Notes: generated by a model not told the origin, from the sequence alone. DNA of 64,000 nt from Trujillonella endophytica (GCF_019799905.1 NZ_JABGCI010000002.1:1-64000); one strand, 5' to 3'. Positions 15,869 to 24,990 are shown, counted from the stretch's first letter. Translations and numbers: made by a program.

Positions 15869-16870
15869 ATGGACGCCACCTTCGTCGGCCTCCTCGTCAT
15901 AGTCCTGGTCGCCCTGGCCTTCGACTACACCAACGGCTTCCACGACGCGGCCAACGCCATCGCCGTCGCCGTCTCGACCAAGGCCCTCACCCCCCGGGTC
16001 GCCCTGGCGCTGGCGGCGGTGATGAACCTGGTCGGCGCCCTGCTGTCGACCGAGGTCGCCAAGACCGTCGGCGACGGGATCATCAGCCCGCCCGTCGGCG
16101 ACGAGGGGCTGAAGGTCGTCTTCGCCGCCCTGATCGGCGCGATCGTGTGGAACCTGATCACCTGGTACTTCGGACTGCCGTCGTCGTCGTCGCACGCGCT
16201 CATCGGCGGCCTGGTCGGCGCCGCGATGGCGGCCGCGCACAGCGTCCAGTGGATGGGGATCCTCGACAAGGTCGTCATCCCGATGGTCGTCTCGCCGCTG
16301 GTCGGCTTCGGCCTGGGCTACCTGGTCATGCTCGCGATCCTGTGGAGCTTCCGCGGCGCCAACGTCACCCGCGCCAACCGGGGCTTCCGCTACGCCCAGA
16401 TCGTCAGCTCGGCGACCATGGCGCTGGGCCACGGCCTGCAGGACGCGCAGAAGACGATGGGCGTGATCACCCTGGCGCTGTTCACCGCCGGGGAGATCGA
16501 GTCGTTCGAGGTCCCGATGTGGGTGGTCCTGGCCGCCGCCCTCACCCTCAGCGCCGGCACCTACGCCGGCGGTTTCCGCATCATGCGCACGCTGGGCCGG
16601 CGGATTATCCAGCTCACGCCGGCCGGCGGCTTCTCCGCCCAGACCGTCGCCTCCGGCGTGATGGTGACGACGGCGACCGTGTTCGCCGTCCCGGTGTCGA
16701 CCACGCACATCACCACCACGTCGATCATGGGGGTCGGCGCGACCCGGCGGCTGTCGGCGGTCCGCTGGGGCGTGGCCCGCAGCATCGTCGTCGCCTGGGT
16801 CGTCACGCTGCCGGCCGCCGGCGCGGTGGCCGCGCTGGCGTTCTTCGCCACCGACCTCGTCGTCGGCTGA
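15869..16870 (+). CDS. PiT-family inorganic phosphate transporter
   Basis: 333 residues. The family signature GFHDAANAIAVAVSTKAL lies at about residues 23-40, and its inverted-repeat partner (ATMALGHGLQDAQKTMGVI) near 190. About ten TM helices. It should cotransport phosphate (or metal-phosphate) with H+ or Na+. It follows its DUF47 partner by 21 bases. In-frame DNA after the stop encodes a hydrophobic Ala/Gly run, but there is no sign that it is translated. Confidence 0.92.
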   Translation: MDATFVGLLVIVLVALAFDYTNGFHDAANAIAVAVSTKALTPRVALALAAVMNLVGALLSTEVAKTVGDGIISPPVGDEGLKVVFAALIGAIVWNLITWYFGLPSSSSHALIGGLVGAAMAAAHSVQWMGILDKVVIPMVVSPLVGFGLGYLVMLAILWSFRGANVTRANRGFRYAQIVSSATMALGHGLQDAQKTMGVITLALFTAGEIESFEVPMWVVLAAALTLSAGTYAGGFRIMRTLGRRIIQLTPAGGFSAQTVASGVMVTTATVFAVPVSTTHITTTSIMGVGATRRLSAVRWGVARSIVVAWVVTLPAAGAVAALAFFATDLVVG

Positions 16871-17089
16871 GCCGGCGCGGCCGGGGCCGGGCTGCTCGCC
16901 GCGTTCGCGGTCGTCCAGCGGGAACGGCGGACGCCGGACCCGGTGACCTCCGCCACGGGCCACCAGGCGGCGCTGCCGGTGGCCGCCGGGCTCCACGCGG
17001 CCCGCGGGCTGCTCGCGCGGGCGACCTCCGGGACGACGTCCTGCCCCCCTGACACCTGCCGTCCCACGCACTGGACCCGGGAGTGGCAT

Positions 17090-17203
17090 ATGTCGACCGA
17101 TCTGGTAGACATTGCGCTCGTGGCGGCGACAGCGGTTCTCCTGGTGGGGCGGATCCACGTCGACCTGCTGCGCGTCTGCACCGCGTGCTGTCCGGGCTGC
17201 TGA
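17090..17203 (+). CDS. Cysteine-rich leader peptide ahead of a TauE/SafE transporter
   Basis: 37 codons ending VGRIHVDLLRVCTACCPGC. The R-x-HVDLxRV core followed by Cys codons matches the putative leader peptides found ahead of sulfur and cysteine genes in streptomycetes and mycobacteria. Four Cys occur in the last eight residues. ATG 17090 has GGGAG 6 bases upstream; shorter in-frame GTG starts at 17120 and 17144 lack a ribosome site. The stop is 98 bases before the transporter gene. It probably senses cysteine supply by ribosome stalling and controls the next gene (inference). Confidence 0.75.
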   Translation: MSTDLVDIALVAATAVLLVGRIHVDLLRVCTACCPGC

Positions 17204-17301
17204 CTCCCCGCGCCTGAGCGCGCCGTCCCCGCCGTTCCCGCCCCGCGTCGCCGCGCGCCCCGAGCGCGCCCGCGGGCCCCGCCACCGGAGTACAGCCCAC
17301 C

Positions 17302-18309
17302 ATGAAGACCCTGATCCTGCTCGCCCTCGCGGGCCTCGGCGCACAACTCGTCGACGGCAGCCTGGGCATGGCCTACGGCGTCACGTCCTCGACGCTGCTG
17401 CTGGCCATCGGCACCAACCCCGCCGCCGCGTCGGCCACGGTGCACCTCGCCGAGATCGGCACCACGCTGATGTCCGGCGTCGCGCACTGGAAGTTCGGCA
17501 ACGTCGACTGGCGCGTCGTCCTCAAGATCGGCGTCCCCGGCGCGATCGGGGCGTTCGCCGGCGCGACCGTGCTGTCCGCCCTCTCCACCGAGGTGGCGGC
17601 GCCGGTCATGTCGCTGATCCTGCTCACCCTCGGCGTCTACCTGCTGGTGCGTTTCACCCTCCGCGGGATCGACCGGCGCAACCTCGGCAAGCCCATGCGC
17701 AAGCGCTTCCTCGGCCCGCTCGGCCTGGTCGCCGGCTTCGTCGACGCCACGGGCGGCGGCGGCTGGGGCCCGGTCGGCACGCCGGCGATCCTGGCCAGCG
17801 GCCGGATGGAGCCGCGCAAGGTGATCGGCTCGATCGACACCTCCGAGTTCCTCGTCGCCCTCGCCGCGAGCCTGGGCTTCCTGTTCGCGCTCGGCTCGCA
17901 GGGCATCGACTTCGCCTGGGTGCTGGCCCTGCTGATCGGGGGGATGGTCGCCGCGCCGATCGCGGCGTGGCTCGTGCGGCACGTCCCGCCGCGGCTGCTC
18001 GGCTCGCTGGTCGGCGGGATCATCATCGTGACCAACAGCCGCACCCTGCTGCGCAGCGACTGGATCGACGCGCCCGACGCCGTCCGCTACCCGGTCTACG
18101 CGCTGATCTACGCCGTGTGGGCCGCCGCGGTCGTCTGGTCCTACCTGCAGTACCGCAAGGACCGGGCGCAGGAGTCCGCGGACGCCCTGGCCGCCGAGGC
18201 CGCCCAGCTGGCCACCCCGAACCACGTGGTGCCCCCGGCCGACGCCGCGGACGTCGCCGACCTCCAGCGCTCGCTCACCGCGGGCCGCCCCAGCGCCCCG
18301 CAGGACTAG
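17302..18309 (+). CDS. TSUP-family (TauE/SafE, DUF81) sulfite/sulfonate exporter-like permease
   Basis: 335 residues with eight or nine TM helices in two similar halves. It has the TSUP pattern GLGAQLVDGSLGMAYGVTSST near the N-terminus and VAGFVDATGGGGWGPVGTPAIL near residues 145-166. The family moves sulfite, thiosulfate, sulfoacetate or related anions. The C-terminus (about 285-335) is a soluble Ala-rich tail. The Cys-rich leader peptide directly upstream supports a sulfur substrate. Its TAG stop overlaps the stop of the convergent CoA-transferase gene in CTAG. Confidence 0.88.
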   Translation: MKTLILLALAGLGAQLVDGSLGMAYGVTSSTLLLAIGTNPAAASATVHLAEIGTTLMSGVAHWKFGNVDWRVVLKIGVPGAIGAFAGATVLSALSTEVAAPVMSLILLTLGVYLLVRFTLRGIDRRNLGKPMRKRFLGPLGLVAGFVDATGGGGWGPVGTPAILASGRMEPRKVIGSIDTSEFLVALAASLGFLFALGSQGIDFAWVLALLIGGMVAAPIAAWLVRHVPPRLLGSLVGGIIIVTNSRTLLRSDWIDAPDAVRYPVYALIYAVWAAAVVWSYLQYRKDRAQESADALAAEAAQLATPNHVVPPADAADVADLQRSLTAGRPSAPQD

Positions 18310-20555
18310 GCCGGCTCGCCCGGGACGCGCGTCCACCGCTCGGCGAGCGTCCCGGCCGAGGCAAGCAGCTGCTCCGCGGCGGGCCACTGCGTCGAGACGT
18401 CGTCCGCCGGGGACGGGTACGCCGGGCCGAAGTAGCCGCGGACGAGGCGGAAGCGGCCGAACGTCGGGTCGCGCACCACGTGCGTGAGGTCGTTCTCCAC
18501 CAGGGGGTCGGCGGTCAGGTAGCCGGCGTGCGGTGTGACCGGACAGGCCGGGACGCCCGCCGCCCGCAACCGGGACACCCAGTGCTCCACCGGGGCCGTC
18601 GCCAGCGCCTCGGCGATCCGATCGGGAGCGGAGGCGCAGCCGGTCACCGCCGCCACCGCCGCCTCCTGCTCGCCCGTGCGGGCGGCGACCGCGAGCCAGC
18701 CGTCGGCCGCGCGGTGGTAGCTGCGGCACGGCGACGGCCCGCGGAAGTCCCGCCCCCCGGTGAGCGGCGCGGGGCGCCCGGTGTAGCTGGTCAGCTCGGC
18801 CGCCTGCAGGAACGAGGCCGTCGCGGCGAGCGACACCGACGCGTGCGAGCCGGCGCCGGTGCGCTCCCGGGCCACCAGGCCCGCGAGAGCGCCGAGGGCG
18901 GCCAGACAGGACGTGCCGATGTCGATGGTCGGCGCGGTGATGACCACCGGCTCGTCGTCCCCGCCCTGGGCGGCCGCCAGCCCGGAGCGTGACTGCATGA
19001 CCGGGTCGAACCCCGGGAGGTCGGCGAAGGGCCCCGACCGCCCGAAGGCCGACACCGAGCAGCGCACCAGGCCGGGGGCCGCGGCCGCCAGCGCCTCGTC
19101 GCCGAGGCCGAGGCCCGCCGCCTTGGCCGGGCGGAGGTTGTCGACGAGCACGTCGGCGGCGCGGGCCAGCTCGACCAGCGCGGCGCGCCCCTCGGCGCGG
19201 CGCAGGTCGACCTCGGCCACGAGCTTGCGGTGGTTGACCGCCGCGTACGGCGCGGAGAACACCCGGTACGGATCACCGCGCGGCGTCTCGACCTTGACCA
19301 CGCTCGCGCCCAGCTCGGCCAGGAGGGTGGAGGCGAAGGGCCCCGCCACGAACGTGCTCAGGTCGACCACGTGCAGTCCCGTGAGCGGCAGCGCGGGAGG
19401 GGGTCCGGCCGGCGTCCGCCGGGGGGCCGGGCCGTCGGCCCACAGGTCGCCGAGGGCCACGCACGCGCCGGGACCGGGCAGGTGCGCGACGCCGCCCGCG
19501 CCGGGGAACGTGACCGGCACGCCGGGCTGCACGACCGGGCCGGCCTCGGGGTGCGAGACCTCGACCGGCGGCGCGGCGGACGCGAGCACCTCCCCCGCCA
19601 GCCACTCGGCCCGGGTGCTCACGGGCGCGGCGGGGACCCCGGCCGCCGCCAGGAGGTCCAGCCACTCCGCGCGCGGCCGGGTGGCGAACGTCCGCTCGAG
19701 CTCCGCGCCGACCATGTCGCCGATCTCGGGCAGGAAGAGGTTGGTGAACTCCCCGTCGACGCCGGGCCGGAGCATGAGGTCCATCCGGTCCAGCACGGTC
19801 AGGGCAGGCAGGAAGAAGTCGACGGTGAGCGCCGACAGGTGCAGCGACCGGCCGTCGGCGCAGCGGTAGACGCGGAAGCTCGCGCCCGCGTTCACCCGTC
19901 CGCCGGTCGACACGATGCGCTCGACGTCGAGCCCGTCGACCGCCATGACGGCCAGGCACGCCGCGGAGGCGTGCAGGCCGGTGACCTCGAGCGCCCGGCC
20001 GTGCCCGGTGCGGCGCGCCCCCAGCACACCGGCGGTGGCGGCGACCGCGCCGAGGGCACCGTGCACCGCGGCGACCAGGGGGACGACCGAGGCGATCGGC
20101 GTCCCCGGCTCGGTCGACGGGTGGAACGTGGCGAACCCACCGAGGGCGGCGGTCAGCAGGGGGTCCGCGGGCAGGTCCCGCCAGCGACCGGCGGAGCCGT
20201 GCGGCGGCATCGCGAGGTGCACGAGGCCCGGGTGGGCCGCGAGGAGGGCGCCGGCCGCGGTGACCGGGGTGGCGGGCGGGGAGTCGTCGAGCACCACGTC
20301 GACCCACCCGGCCGGCCGGTCCAGCACGAGGCCGGCTGCCCCGTCGACCTCGACGAACCGCTTGCCGCGGTCCCAGCACAGGTCCTCCGGCCCGGCCGGG
20401 GAGGCCGGCGGCGCCGGGGACCACCCGGGAGCCACGACGCGGACGACGTCCGCGCCGAGGTCGGCCAGGAGCATGCCCGCCGTCCGCCCGGCCTGCCCGG
20501 TCGTGACCTCCAGGACGCGCACCCCGGCCAGCGGCCCCGCCGTCCCTGCTCCCAC
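18306..20555 (-). CDS. Tandem CaiB/BaiF (family III) CoA-transferase fusion
   Basis: 749 residues, about twice the usual 380-400. Two homologous halves are visible: GVRVLEVTTGQAGRTAGMLLADLGADVVRV (from about residue 11) and LHVVDLSTFVAGPFASTLLAELGASVVKVE (from about 393). The second half keeps the likely catalytic Asp (PTIDIGTSCLAALGA), whereas the equivalent place in the first half reads SVVPLVAAVHGALGA with no Asp. Family III enzymes move CoA between carboxylic acids through an Asp-acyl intermediate. The C-half is therefore probably catalytic and the N-half structural (inference). Start is GTG 20555. It is not obviously in an operon with a degradative pathway. Confidence 0.85.
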   Translation of the reverse strand: MGAGTAGPLAGVRVLEVTTGQAGRTAGMLLADLGADVVRVVAPGWSPAPPASPAGPEDLCWDRGKRFVEVDGAAGLVLDRPAGWVDVVLDDSPPATPVTAAGALLAAHPGLVHLAMPPHGSAGRWRDLPADPLLTAALGGFATFHPSTEPGTPIASVVPLVAAVHGALGAVAATAGVLGARRTGHGRALEVTGLHASAACLAVMAVDGLDVERIVSTGGRVNAGASFRVYRCADGRSLHLSALTVDFFLPALTVLDRMDLMLRPGVDGEFTNLFLPEIGDMVGAELERTFATRPRAEWLDLLAAAGVPAAPVSTRAEWLAGEVLASAAPPVEVSHPEAGPVVQPGVPVTFPGAGGVAHLPGPGACVALGDLWADGPAPRRTPAGPPPALPLTGLHVVDLSTFVAGPFASTLLAELGASVVKVETPRGDPYRVFSAPYAAVNHRKLVAEVDLRRAEGRAALVELARAADVLVDNLRPAKAAGLGLGDEALAAAAPGLVRCSVSAFGRSGPFADLPGFDPVMQSRSGLAAAQGGDDEPVVITAPTIDIGTSCLAALGALAGLVARERTGAGSHASVSLAATASFLQAAELTSYTGRPAPLTGGRDFRGPSPCRSYHRAADGWLAVAARTGEQEAAVAAVTGCASAPDRIAEALATAPVEHWVSRLRAAGVPACPVTPHAGYLTADPLVENDLTHVVRDPTFGRFRLVRGYFGPAYPSPADDVSTQWPAAEQLLASAGTLAERWTRVPGEPA

Positions 20556-20594
20556 CGGGTCACGGTAGCGCCATCATTGCGATGATGGGTCGCG

Positions 20595-21575
20595 TCAGGA
20601 CCGCCCGGCGAGCAGCGCGGCCTCCCGCTCGGGCGGCATCCCGGGCCGGGCGAGGCCGTGCGGCGGAGGCGGCAGCTCGCCGGCGACCTGCAGCCAGGCC
20701 CAGGTGTCGGCGACCGACTCGCGCACGGGGCGGACCGGGAGGCCGACCTGCCGGGCCCGGGTGGTGTCGACGTCCCACGCGGTTCCGGCCATCTCGCGGG
20801 GCAGCCACAGCGGCAGGTCCTGCCACGGCTCGACACCGGCGGCGAGGAGCTCCTCCTCCGCCACCGGAACGAGGTCGGCGTCGCTCCCGGTCACGTCCCG
20901 GCACACCTCGAGGAGGCCGCCGAGGGTCGTCATCCCCGCCGGGCCGGTCGTGTTGACGGGGCCGCCCACACCGCGCTCGGCCATCTCGACCAGCCAGCCG
21001 GCCAGGTCGCGGGCGTCGACCAGCGCGATGGGCTGGTCGAGGGCGTCCGGGACGACGACCCGACCACCGCGGGCGAGGCGCCGCAGCCACCACCCCAGCC
21101 GGTCCACGGTGTCGTACGGGCCCACGATCAACCCCGCCCGTGCGGTGAGGAAGCGGTCGCCGAGCGCCGTGGACAGCTCCCGCTCGGCGAAGGCCTTCAC
21201 CGGACCGTAGTCGTCGTCGTCGGTGTCCCACACCGCCCCGTCCTCGCCGCGGACGGGCCCGGGCGGCCAGTCCCGGTAGGCGTTGAGGCTGCTGACGAAG
21301 GCATAACCCCGGACGCCGCCGAGCGCGGCCGCGGCATTGCGGGCCGCGGCCCGGGTCTGGCAGGAGGTGTCGACGACGAGCTCCGGCGCCCAGCCGTCCA
21401 GGGCCGCCGGGAGCGCCGCGGGGTCGTCGCGGTCGCCGTGCAGCGCCCGGACGCCGTCGGGCGGCGCGCCGGTGACGCCCCGAGTGAAGGTCGCCACCTG
21501 GTGGCCGCGGGCCAGTGCCGCCGCCACCACGTGCCGGCCGAGGAACAGGGTGCCGCCGAGGACGAGCAGTCGCAT
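20595..21575 (-). CDS. NAD-dependent epimerase/reductase (atypical extended SDR)
   Basis: 326 residues. The Rossmann start MRLLVLGGTLFLGRHVV has the GGTxFLG variant of the glycine motif. FVSSLNAYRDWP contains the catalytic-type Tyr region, but the Lys of a classical YxxxK is displaced (DDYGPVKAFAE supplies Y-x3-K). Similar to actinobacterial reductases related to isoflavone reductase-like and plastid mRNA-binding SDRs. The substrate is unknown. It lies 39 bases upstream of the CoA-transferase in the same direction, so the two may be cotranscribed. Confidence 0.8.
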   Translation of the reverse strand: MRLLVLGGTLFLGRHVVAAALARGHQVATFTRGVTGAPPDGVRALHGDRDDPAALPAALDGWAPELVVDTSCQTRAAARNAAAALGGVRGYAFVSSLNAYRDWPPGPVRGEDGAVWDTDDDDYGPVKAFAERELSTALGDRFLTARAGLIVGPYDTVDRLGWWLRRLARGGRVVVPDALDQPIALVDARDLAGWLVEMAERGVGGPVNTTGPAGMTTLGGLLEVCRDVTGSDADLVPVAEEELLAAGVEPWQDLPLWLPREMAGTAWDVDTTRARQVGLPVRPVRESVADTWAWLQVAGELPPPPHGLARPGMPPEREAALLAGRS

Positions 21576-21646
21576 GCCCGTCAGCCCAGCGGCTCCCCTC
21601 CCCCGCCGTCCACCTGGTTCACCGAGGGCGCAACCCCGGGGTCCTC

Positions 21647-22141
21647 CTAGACGGCGCGGAGGACGGGGACCTGCGGCAGCGGGGTGGCCCGCGCGGCCGC
21701 CATCAGCATCTGCGGCGACCGGGGCAGGCCGCGGCGGGTGCACAGGCGCAGCGCCCGCGCCCCGGTGACGACGTCGGTCTCCGGCGGGACGACGAGCAGG
21801 TCCGCGCGCTTGTTGCCGCCGGCCCAGGTCAGGCACACCGCGCCGTCGTCCATGCTGCGGAACCCGCCGGTGCGCACGACGCGTCCCCCGACGACGACCT
21901 TGCGGGGCGCCGGCAGCCAGGCGTCGAGGGAGTAGGTGAACCGTTCCACCCGCACGCCGTGCCGGTCCAGGGCGGCGATCAGCTCGGGCACCTCGACGGC
22001 CAGGTCGCGGCTGCGGGGGAACCAGGCGCCGTCGAAGCCCTGGCCGCCGTCGCCGGCGTCGCTGCGGATGCTCACCCGGACGTCGATCCCCCCGCGGTGC
22101 CCCTCGGCCTCGGGCAGCGGTCCCGTTCGGGTGTTCCTCAT
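21647..22141 (-). CDS. DUF5994 family protein
   Basis: 164 residues. The pattern FDGAWFPRSRDLAVEVPELIAAL, FTYSLDAW, APRKVVVGGRVVRTGGFRS and LLVVPPETD is that of DUF5994, a soluble actinobacterial family of unknown function. ATG 22141 is chosen over the open frame to 22282 because homologous sequence begins shortly after it. Monocistronic by position. Confidence 0.75.
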   Translation of the reverse strand: MRNTRTGPLPEAEGHRGGIDVRVSIRSDAGDGGQGFDGAWFPRSRDLAVEVPELIAALDRHGVRVERFTYSLDAWLPAPRKVVVGGRVVRTGGFRSMDDGAVCLTWAGGNKRADLLVVPPETDVVTGARALRLCTRRGLPRSPQMLMAAARATPLPQVPVLRAV

Positions 22142-22322
22142 CAGCGTCAGCCAGCCTTCCGTCGTCCGCCCCTGCCGAGATCCCAGGGGTCCGACACGAA
22201 CGTAGGTCGACCGGTGCGGCGGCTCGGGCGCGGCTCGTCCGGGCGCGTCGCCACCCTCCGGCCGGTCCTCACCACATGTCACGGATCGGTCACGACATCG
22301 CTCTGGACTGGGCCGTTGCGCG

Positions 22323-22359
22323 CGAGAGCCCCCCTCCCGGAACGGGAGAGGGGCTCTCG
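22323..22359 (-). terminator. Terminator of typA
   Basis: Hairpin 14 bases past the typA stop in its direction. The outer arms CGAGAGCCCC and GGGGCTCTCG pair, and CTCCCG/CGGGAG pair inside them around a short GAA loop. No T-tract. Confidence 0.75.
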
Positions 22360-22373
22360 GCGAAGGGCGGGAC

Positions 22374-24266
22374 TCAGACGGGCTTGGGCTTGCGGTTCTT
22401 GGCCTTGCCGCGCTCGGTCTGGTCCAGGACCACCTTGCGGATGCGCACGGTGGCCGGGGTGACCTCCACGCACTCGTCCTCGGCGCAGAACTCCAGCGCC
22501 TGCTCCAGGTTGAGCACGCGCGGCGGGATCAGCCGCTCGAGCTCCTCGGAGGTGGACTTGCGCATGTTGGTGAGCTTCTTCTCCTTGGTGATGTTCACGT
22601 CCATGTCGTCCGGACGGGAGTTCTCACCGACGATCATGCCCTCGTAGACCTCGGTGCCCGGCTGGACCATGAGCTGGCCGCGCTCCTGCAGCGAGAACAT
22701 CGAGTACGTCGTCGCCACCCCCTGGCGGTCGGCGACCAGGGAGCCGGTCGGGCGGGCGCGCATGTCGCCCAGCCACGGCTCGTAGCCCTCGAGGTTGTGG
22801 TTGAGGACGCCGGTGCCGCGGGTCTCGGTGAGGAACTCGGTGCGGAACCCGATGAGGCCACGGGACGGGACGATGTACTCCATCCGCGCCCAGCCGGTGT
22901 CGTGGTGCACCAGGTTCTCCAGCCGCGCGCGGCGGGTGGCCAGCGCCTGGGTCAGCGTGCCGACGTACTCGCCCGGGGTGTCGATGGTGACGCGCTCGAC
23001 CGGCTCGTGGAGCTTGCCGTCGATCTGCTTGGTGACGACGGTCGGGCGGCCGACGGTCAGCTCGAAGTCCTCGCGGCGCAGCTGCTCGACCAGTATCGCC
23101 AGCGCCAGCTCGCCGCGGCCCTGCATCTCCCAGGTGTCGGGACGGTCGGTGGGCAGCATGCGCACCGAGACGTTGCCGACCAGCTCCTGGTCGAGGCGGT
23201 TCTTGACCAGCCGCGCGGTGAGCTTCTTGCCCGACTTGCCCGACAGCGGCGAGGTGTTGATCCCGATGGTGATGGAGATCGACGGCTCGTCGACGGTCAG
23301 CGGCGGCAGCGGGCGCGGGTCGTTCGGGTCGGCGAGCGTGTCGCCGATCATGATGTCCTCGATGCCGGCGATGGCGACGAGCTCGCCCGGGCCGGCGCTG
23401 TCGGCGGGGGTCCGGGTCAGGCCCTCGGTGACCAGCAGCTCGGTGATCTTGACGCTCTTGATCGTGCCGTCGACGCGACACCAGGCGACCTGCTGGCCAC
23501 GCTTCATCTCACCGGAGTGGATGCGGAGCAGCGCGAGCCGGCCCAGGAACGGGGAGGCGTCGAGGTTGGTGACCTGGGCGCGCAGCGGCTCCTCGGCGTC
23601 GTACTCCGGCGCCGGGACGGTGTCGAGCAGCGTCTTGACCAGCGGGGCCAGGTCGGCGCTGTCGGGCTCGGTGCCGTTCTCCGGACGCGTCAGCGACGCC
23701 TTCCCGGAGCGGCCGCTGCAGTACACGATCGGGAAGTCGAGGTTGTCGGCGTCGAGGCCGGCGTCCTCCATGAGCTCCATGAACAGCTCGTAGCACTCGT
23801 CGACGACCTCGGCGATGCGCGCGTCGGCGCGGTCGGTCTTGTTGACCGCGAGGATGACCGGCATCCCCTTGGCCAGCGCCTTGCGCAGCACGAAGCGGGT
23901 CTGCGGGAGCGGGCCCTCGGAGGCGTCCACGAGCAGGCACACGCCGTCGACCATCGACAGGCCGCGCTCGACCTCACCACCGAAGTCGGCGTGGCCGGGG
24001 GTGTCGACGATGTTGACGACGACGGGGTTGCCGTTCTCGTCGGCCAGGTGGATCGCGGTGTTCTTCGCGAGGATGGTGATGCCGCGCTCGCGCTCGAGGT
24101 CCATCGAGTCCATGACGCGGTCCTGCGTGGAGTCGTTGTCGGTGCCCTCGCCCTTGGCGCGGCCGAGCGCGCCGGCCTGGCGGAGGAGGGCGTCGACCAG
24201 GGTCGTCTTACCGTGGTCGACGTGGGCGATGATCGCCACGTTGCGCAGGTCGTCGCGGGTGGGCAT
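22374..24266 (-). CDS. typA: Ribosome-associated GTPase TypA/BipA
   Basis: 630 residues, full length. G-domain motifs are G1 [10 protein letters not shown] (about 14-23), G2/G3 region ERGITI and [11 protein letters not shown], and G4 NKTD. EF-G-like domains III and V and the BipA-specific C-terminal domain ([29 protein letters not shown]) follow. It is a translational GTPase acting in ribosome assembly and stress adaptation. ATG 24266 has GAGGTG 8 bases upstream. Confidence 0.97.
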   Translation of the reverse strand: MPTRDDLRNVAIIAHVDHGKTTLVDALLRQAGALGRAKGEGTDNDSTQDRVMDSMDLERERGITILAKNTAIHLADENGNPVVVNIVDTPGHADFGGEVERGLSMVDGVCLLVDASEGPLPQTRFVLRKALAKGMPVILAVNKTDRADARIAEVVDECYELFMELMEDAGLDADNLDFPIVYCSGRSGKASLTRPENGTEPDSADLAPLVKTLLDTVPAPEYDAEEPLRAQVTNLDASPFLGRLALLRIHSGEMKRGQQVAWCRVDGTIKSVKITELLVTEGLTRTPADSAGPGELVAIAGIEDIMIGDTLADPNDPRPLPPLTVDEPSISITIGINTSPLSGKSGKKLTARLVKNRLDQELVGNVSVRMLPTDRPDTWEMQGRGELALAILVEQLRREDFELTVGRPTVVTKQIDGKLHEPVERVTIDTPGEYVGTLTQALATRRARLENLVHHDTGWARMEYIVPSRGLIGFRTEFLTETRGTGVLNHNLEGYEPWLGDMRARPTGSLVADRQGVATTYSMFSLQERGQLMVQPGTEVYEGMIVGENSRPDDMDVNITKEKKLTNMRKSTSEELERLIPPRVLNLEQALEFCAEDECVEVTPATVRIRKVVLDQTERGKAKNRKPKPV

Positions 24267-24373
24267 GCGGAAGGCACCTCAGGGAGTTCAGGGGGGTCGG
24301 CGCACCGAGATCTCGTCGGGCACCCAGACACCACACGTAACAGCCGCCGGCCCGGCGACCTTCCCATGCTAGA

Positions 24374-24431
24374 GGAAGGACCCCCTGCCCCCCTCCGCTC
24401 GCACGCTCGCGAGGGACCCTGCAGAGGGGCC
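24374..24431. terminator. Palindromic terminator between a small membrane gene and typA (repeat family B)
   Basis: GGACCCCCTGC at the left and CTGCAGAGGGGCC at the right can pair around a loop containing CTCGCACGCTCG. It follows the stop of the gene at 24454 (minus). A closely similar sequence occurs at 33985-34043 after another gene. The remainder of 24267-24453 holds only the typA leader. Confidence 0.6.
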
Positions 24432-24453
24432 GGGTGACGGGACTCACGGCGGA

Positions 24454-24786
24454 TCAGAGCCGGTCGGCCACCAGGAACGTCGTCCCGGCCGCGGCCACGG
24501 TGACCAGCCCGACGGCCAGCCACGCGGGCAGACCGACGCCGATCGCCAGGACGTGTGCGAGGACGAAGGCGCCGACGTACAGCCCGCCCAGGCCCAGCGC
24601 GACCGCCCCGCCGCGCCGCTGCGTCCACAGCACGGCCGCGGCGACGCCCCCGAGCGCGAAGACTGCGCCGCCCAGCGCGCGGACGCCGGTGCCCTGCGCG
24701 ATGCCGAAGCCGGCGGCGAGCCCGGCCGCCACGAGCGCGGCGGAGGGGAAGCGGGTGCGGGCGCGGGTCAGCACGGACGACGTCAT
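24454..24786 (-). CDS. Small membrane protein of unknown function
   Basis: 110 residues with three or four hydrophobic helices (for example AALVAAGLAAGFGIA, ALGGAVFALGGVAAAVLW, LGLGGLYVGAFVLAHVLAIGVG, AWLAVGLVTVAAAGTTFLVA). No family recognised. Start ATG 24786. Coding bias and a following family B hairpin support it as real. Downstream of it is typA in the same direction. Confidence 0.65.
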   Translation of the reverse strand: MTSSVLTRARTRFPSAALVAAGLAAGFGIAQGTGVRALGGAVFALGGVAAAVLWTQRRGGAVALGLGGLYVGAFVLAHVLAIGVGLPAWLAVGLVTVAAAGTTFLVADRL

Positions 24787-24820
24787 GCCGCCCAGTCTCC
24801 CCGCACGCGTCCGCCGGGAT

Positions 24821-24940
24821 GAGGTGACCTGATCCCGGCACGTCCTCCCTCGCGGTGCGCGGTGCGGGAGGACACCGTGCGGTGAGGGAGAACGCGGTGC
24901 GGCGAGGGAGGACGCGGCACGGCGAGGGAGGACGCGGCAC
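24821..24940. repeat. Dispersed repeat family A with four 20-bp tandem units
   Basis: 24821-24880 matches, in the reverse direction, the sequence at about 9530-9583: both hold AGGTGACCTGA, then CGTCCTCCCTC, then GCGGTG and GGGAGGAC. From 24861 the sequence becomes 20-bp units (24861, 24881, 24901, 24921). The last two are identical and the first two diverged. No gene lies in 24787-25050. Confidence 0.8.
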
Positions 24941-24960
24941 GGCGGGCCCAGGACGCACGA

Positions 24961-24990
24961 GGGCCCCGGACGGCGAACCGTCCGGGGCCC
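24961..24990 (-). terminator. Terminator of the YceI gene
   Basis: Perfect 13-bp stem (24961-24973 with 24978-24990) closed by CGAA, 60 bases past the YceI stop. It could also stop transcripts entering from the repeat region. Confidence 0.75.

Noticed and set aside
16871..17089. Possible extension or small gene after the Pit transporter
   Set aside because: The frame is open and starts with a hydrophobic Ala/Gly run, but there is no ribosome site or domain, and the Pit protein is already full length.
24861..24940. CRISPR array
   Set aside because: The 20-bp units are contiguous with no spacers and no cas genes are nearby; it is a tandem repeat.
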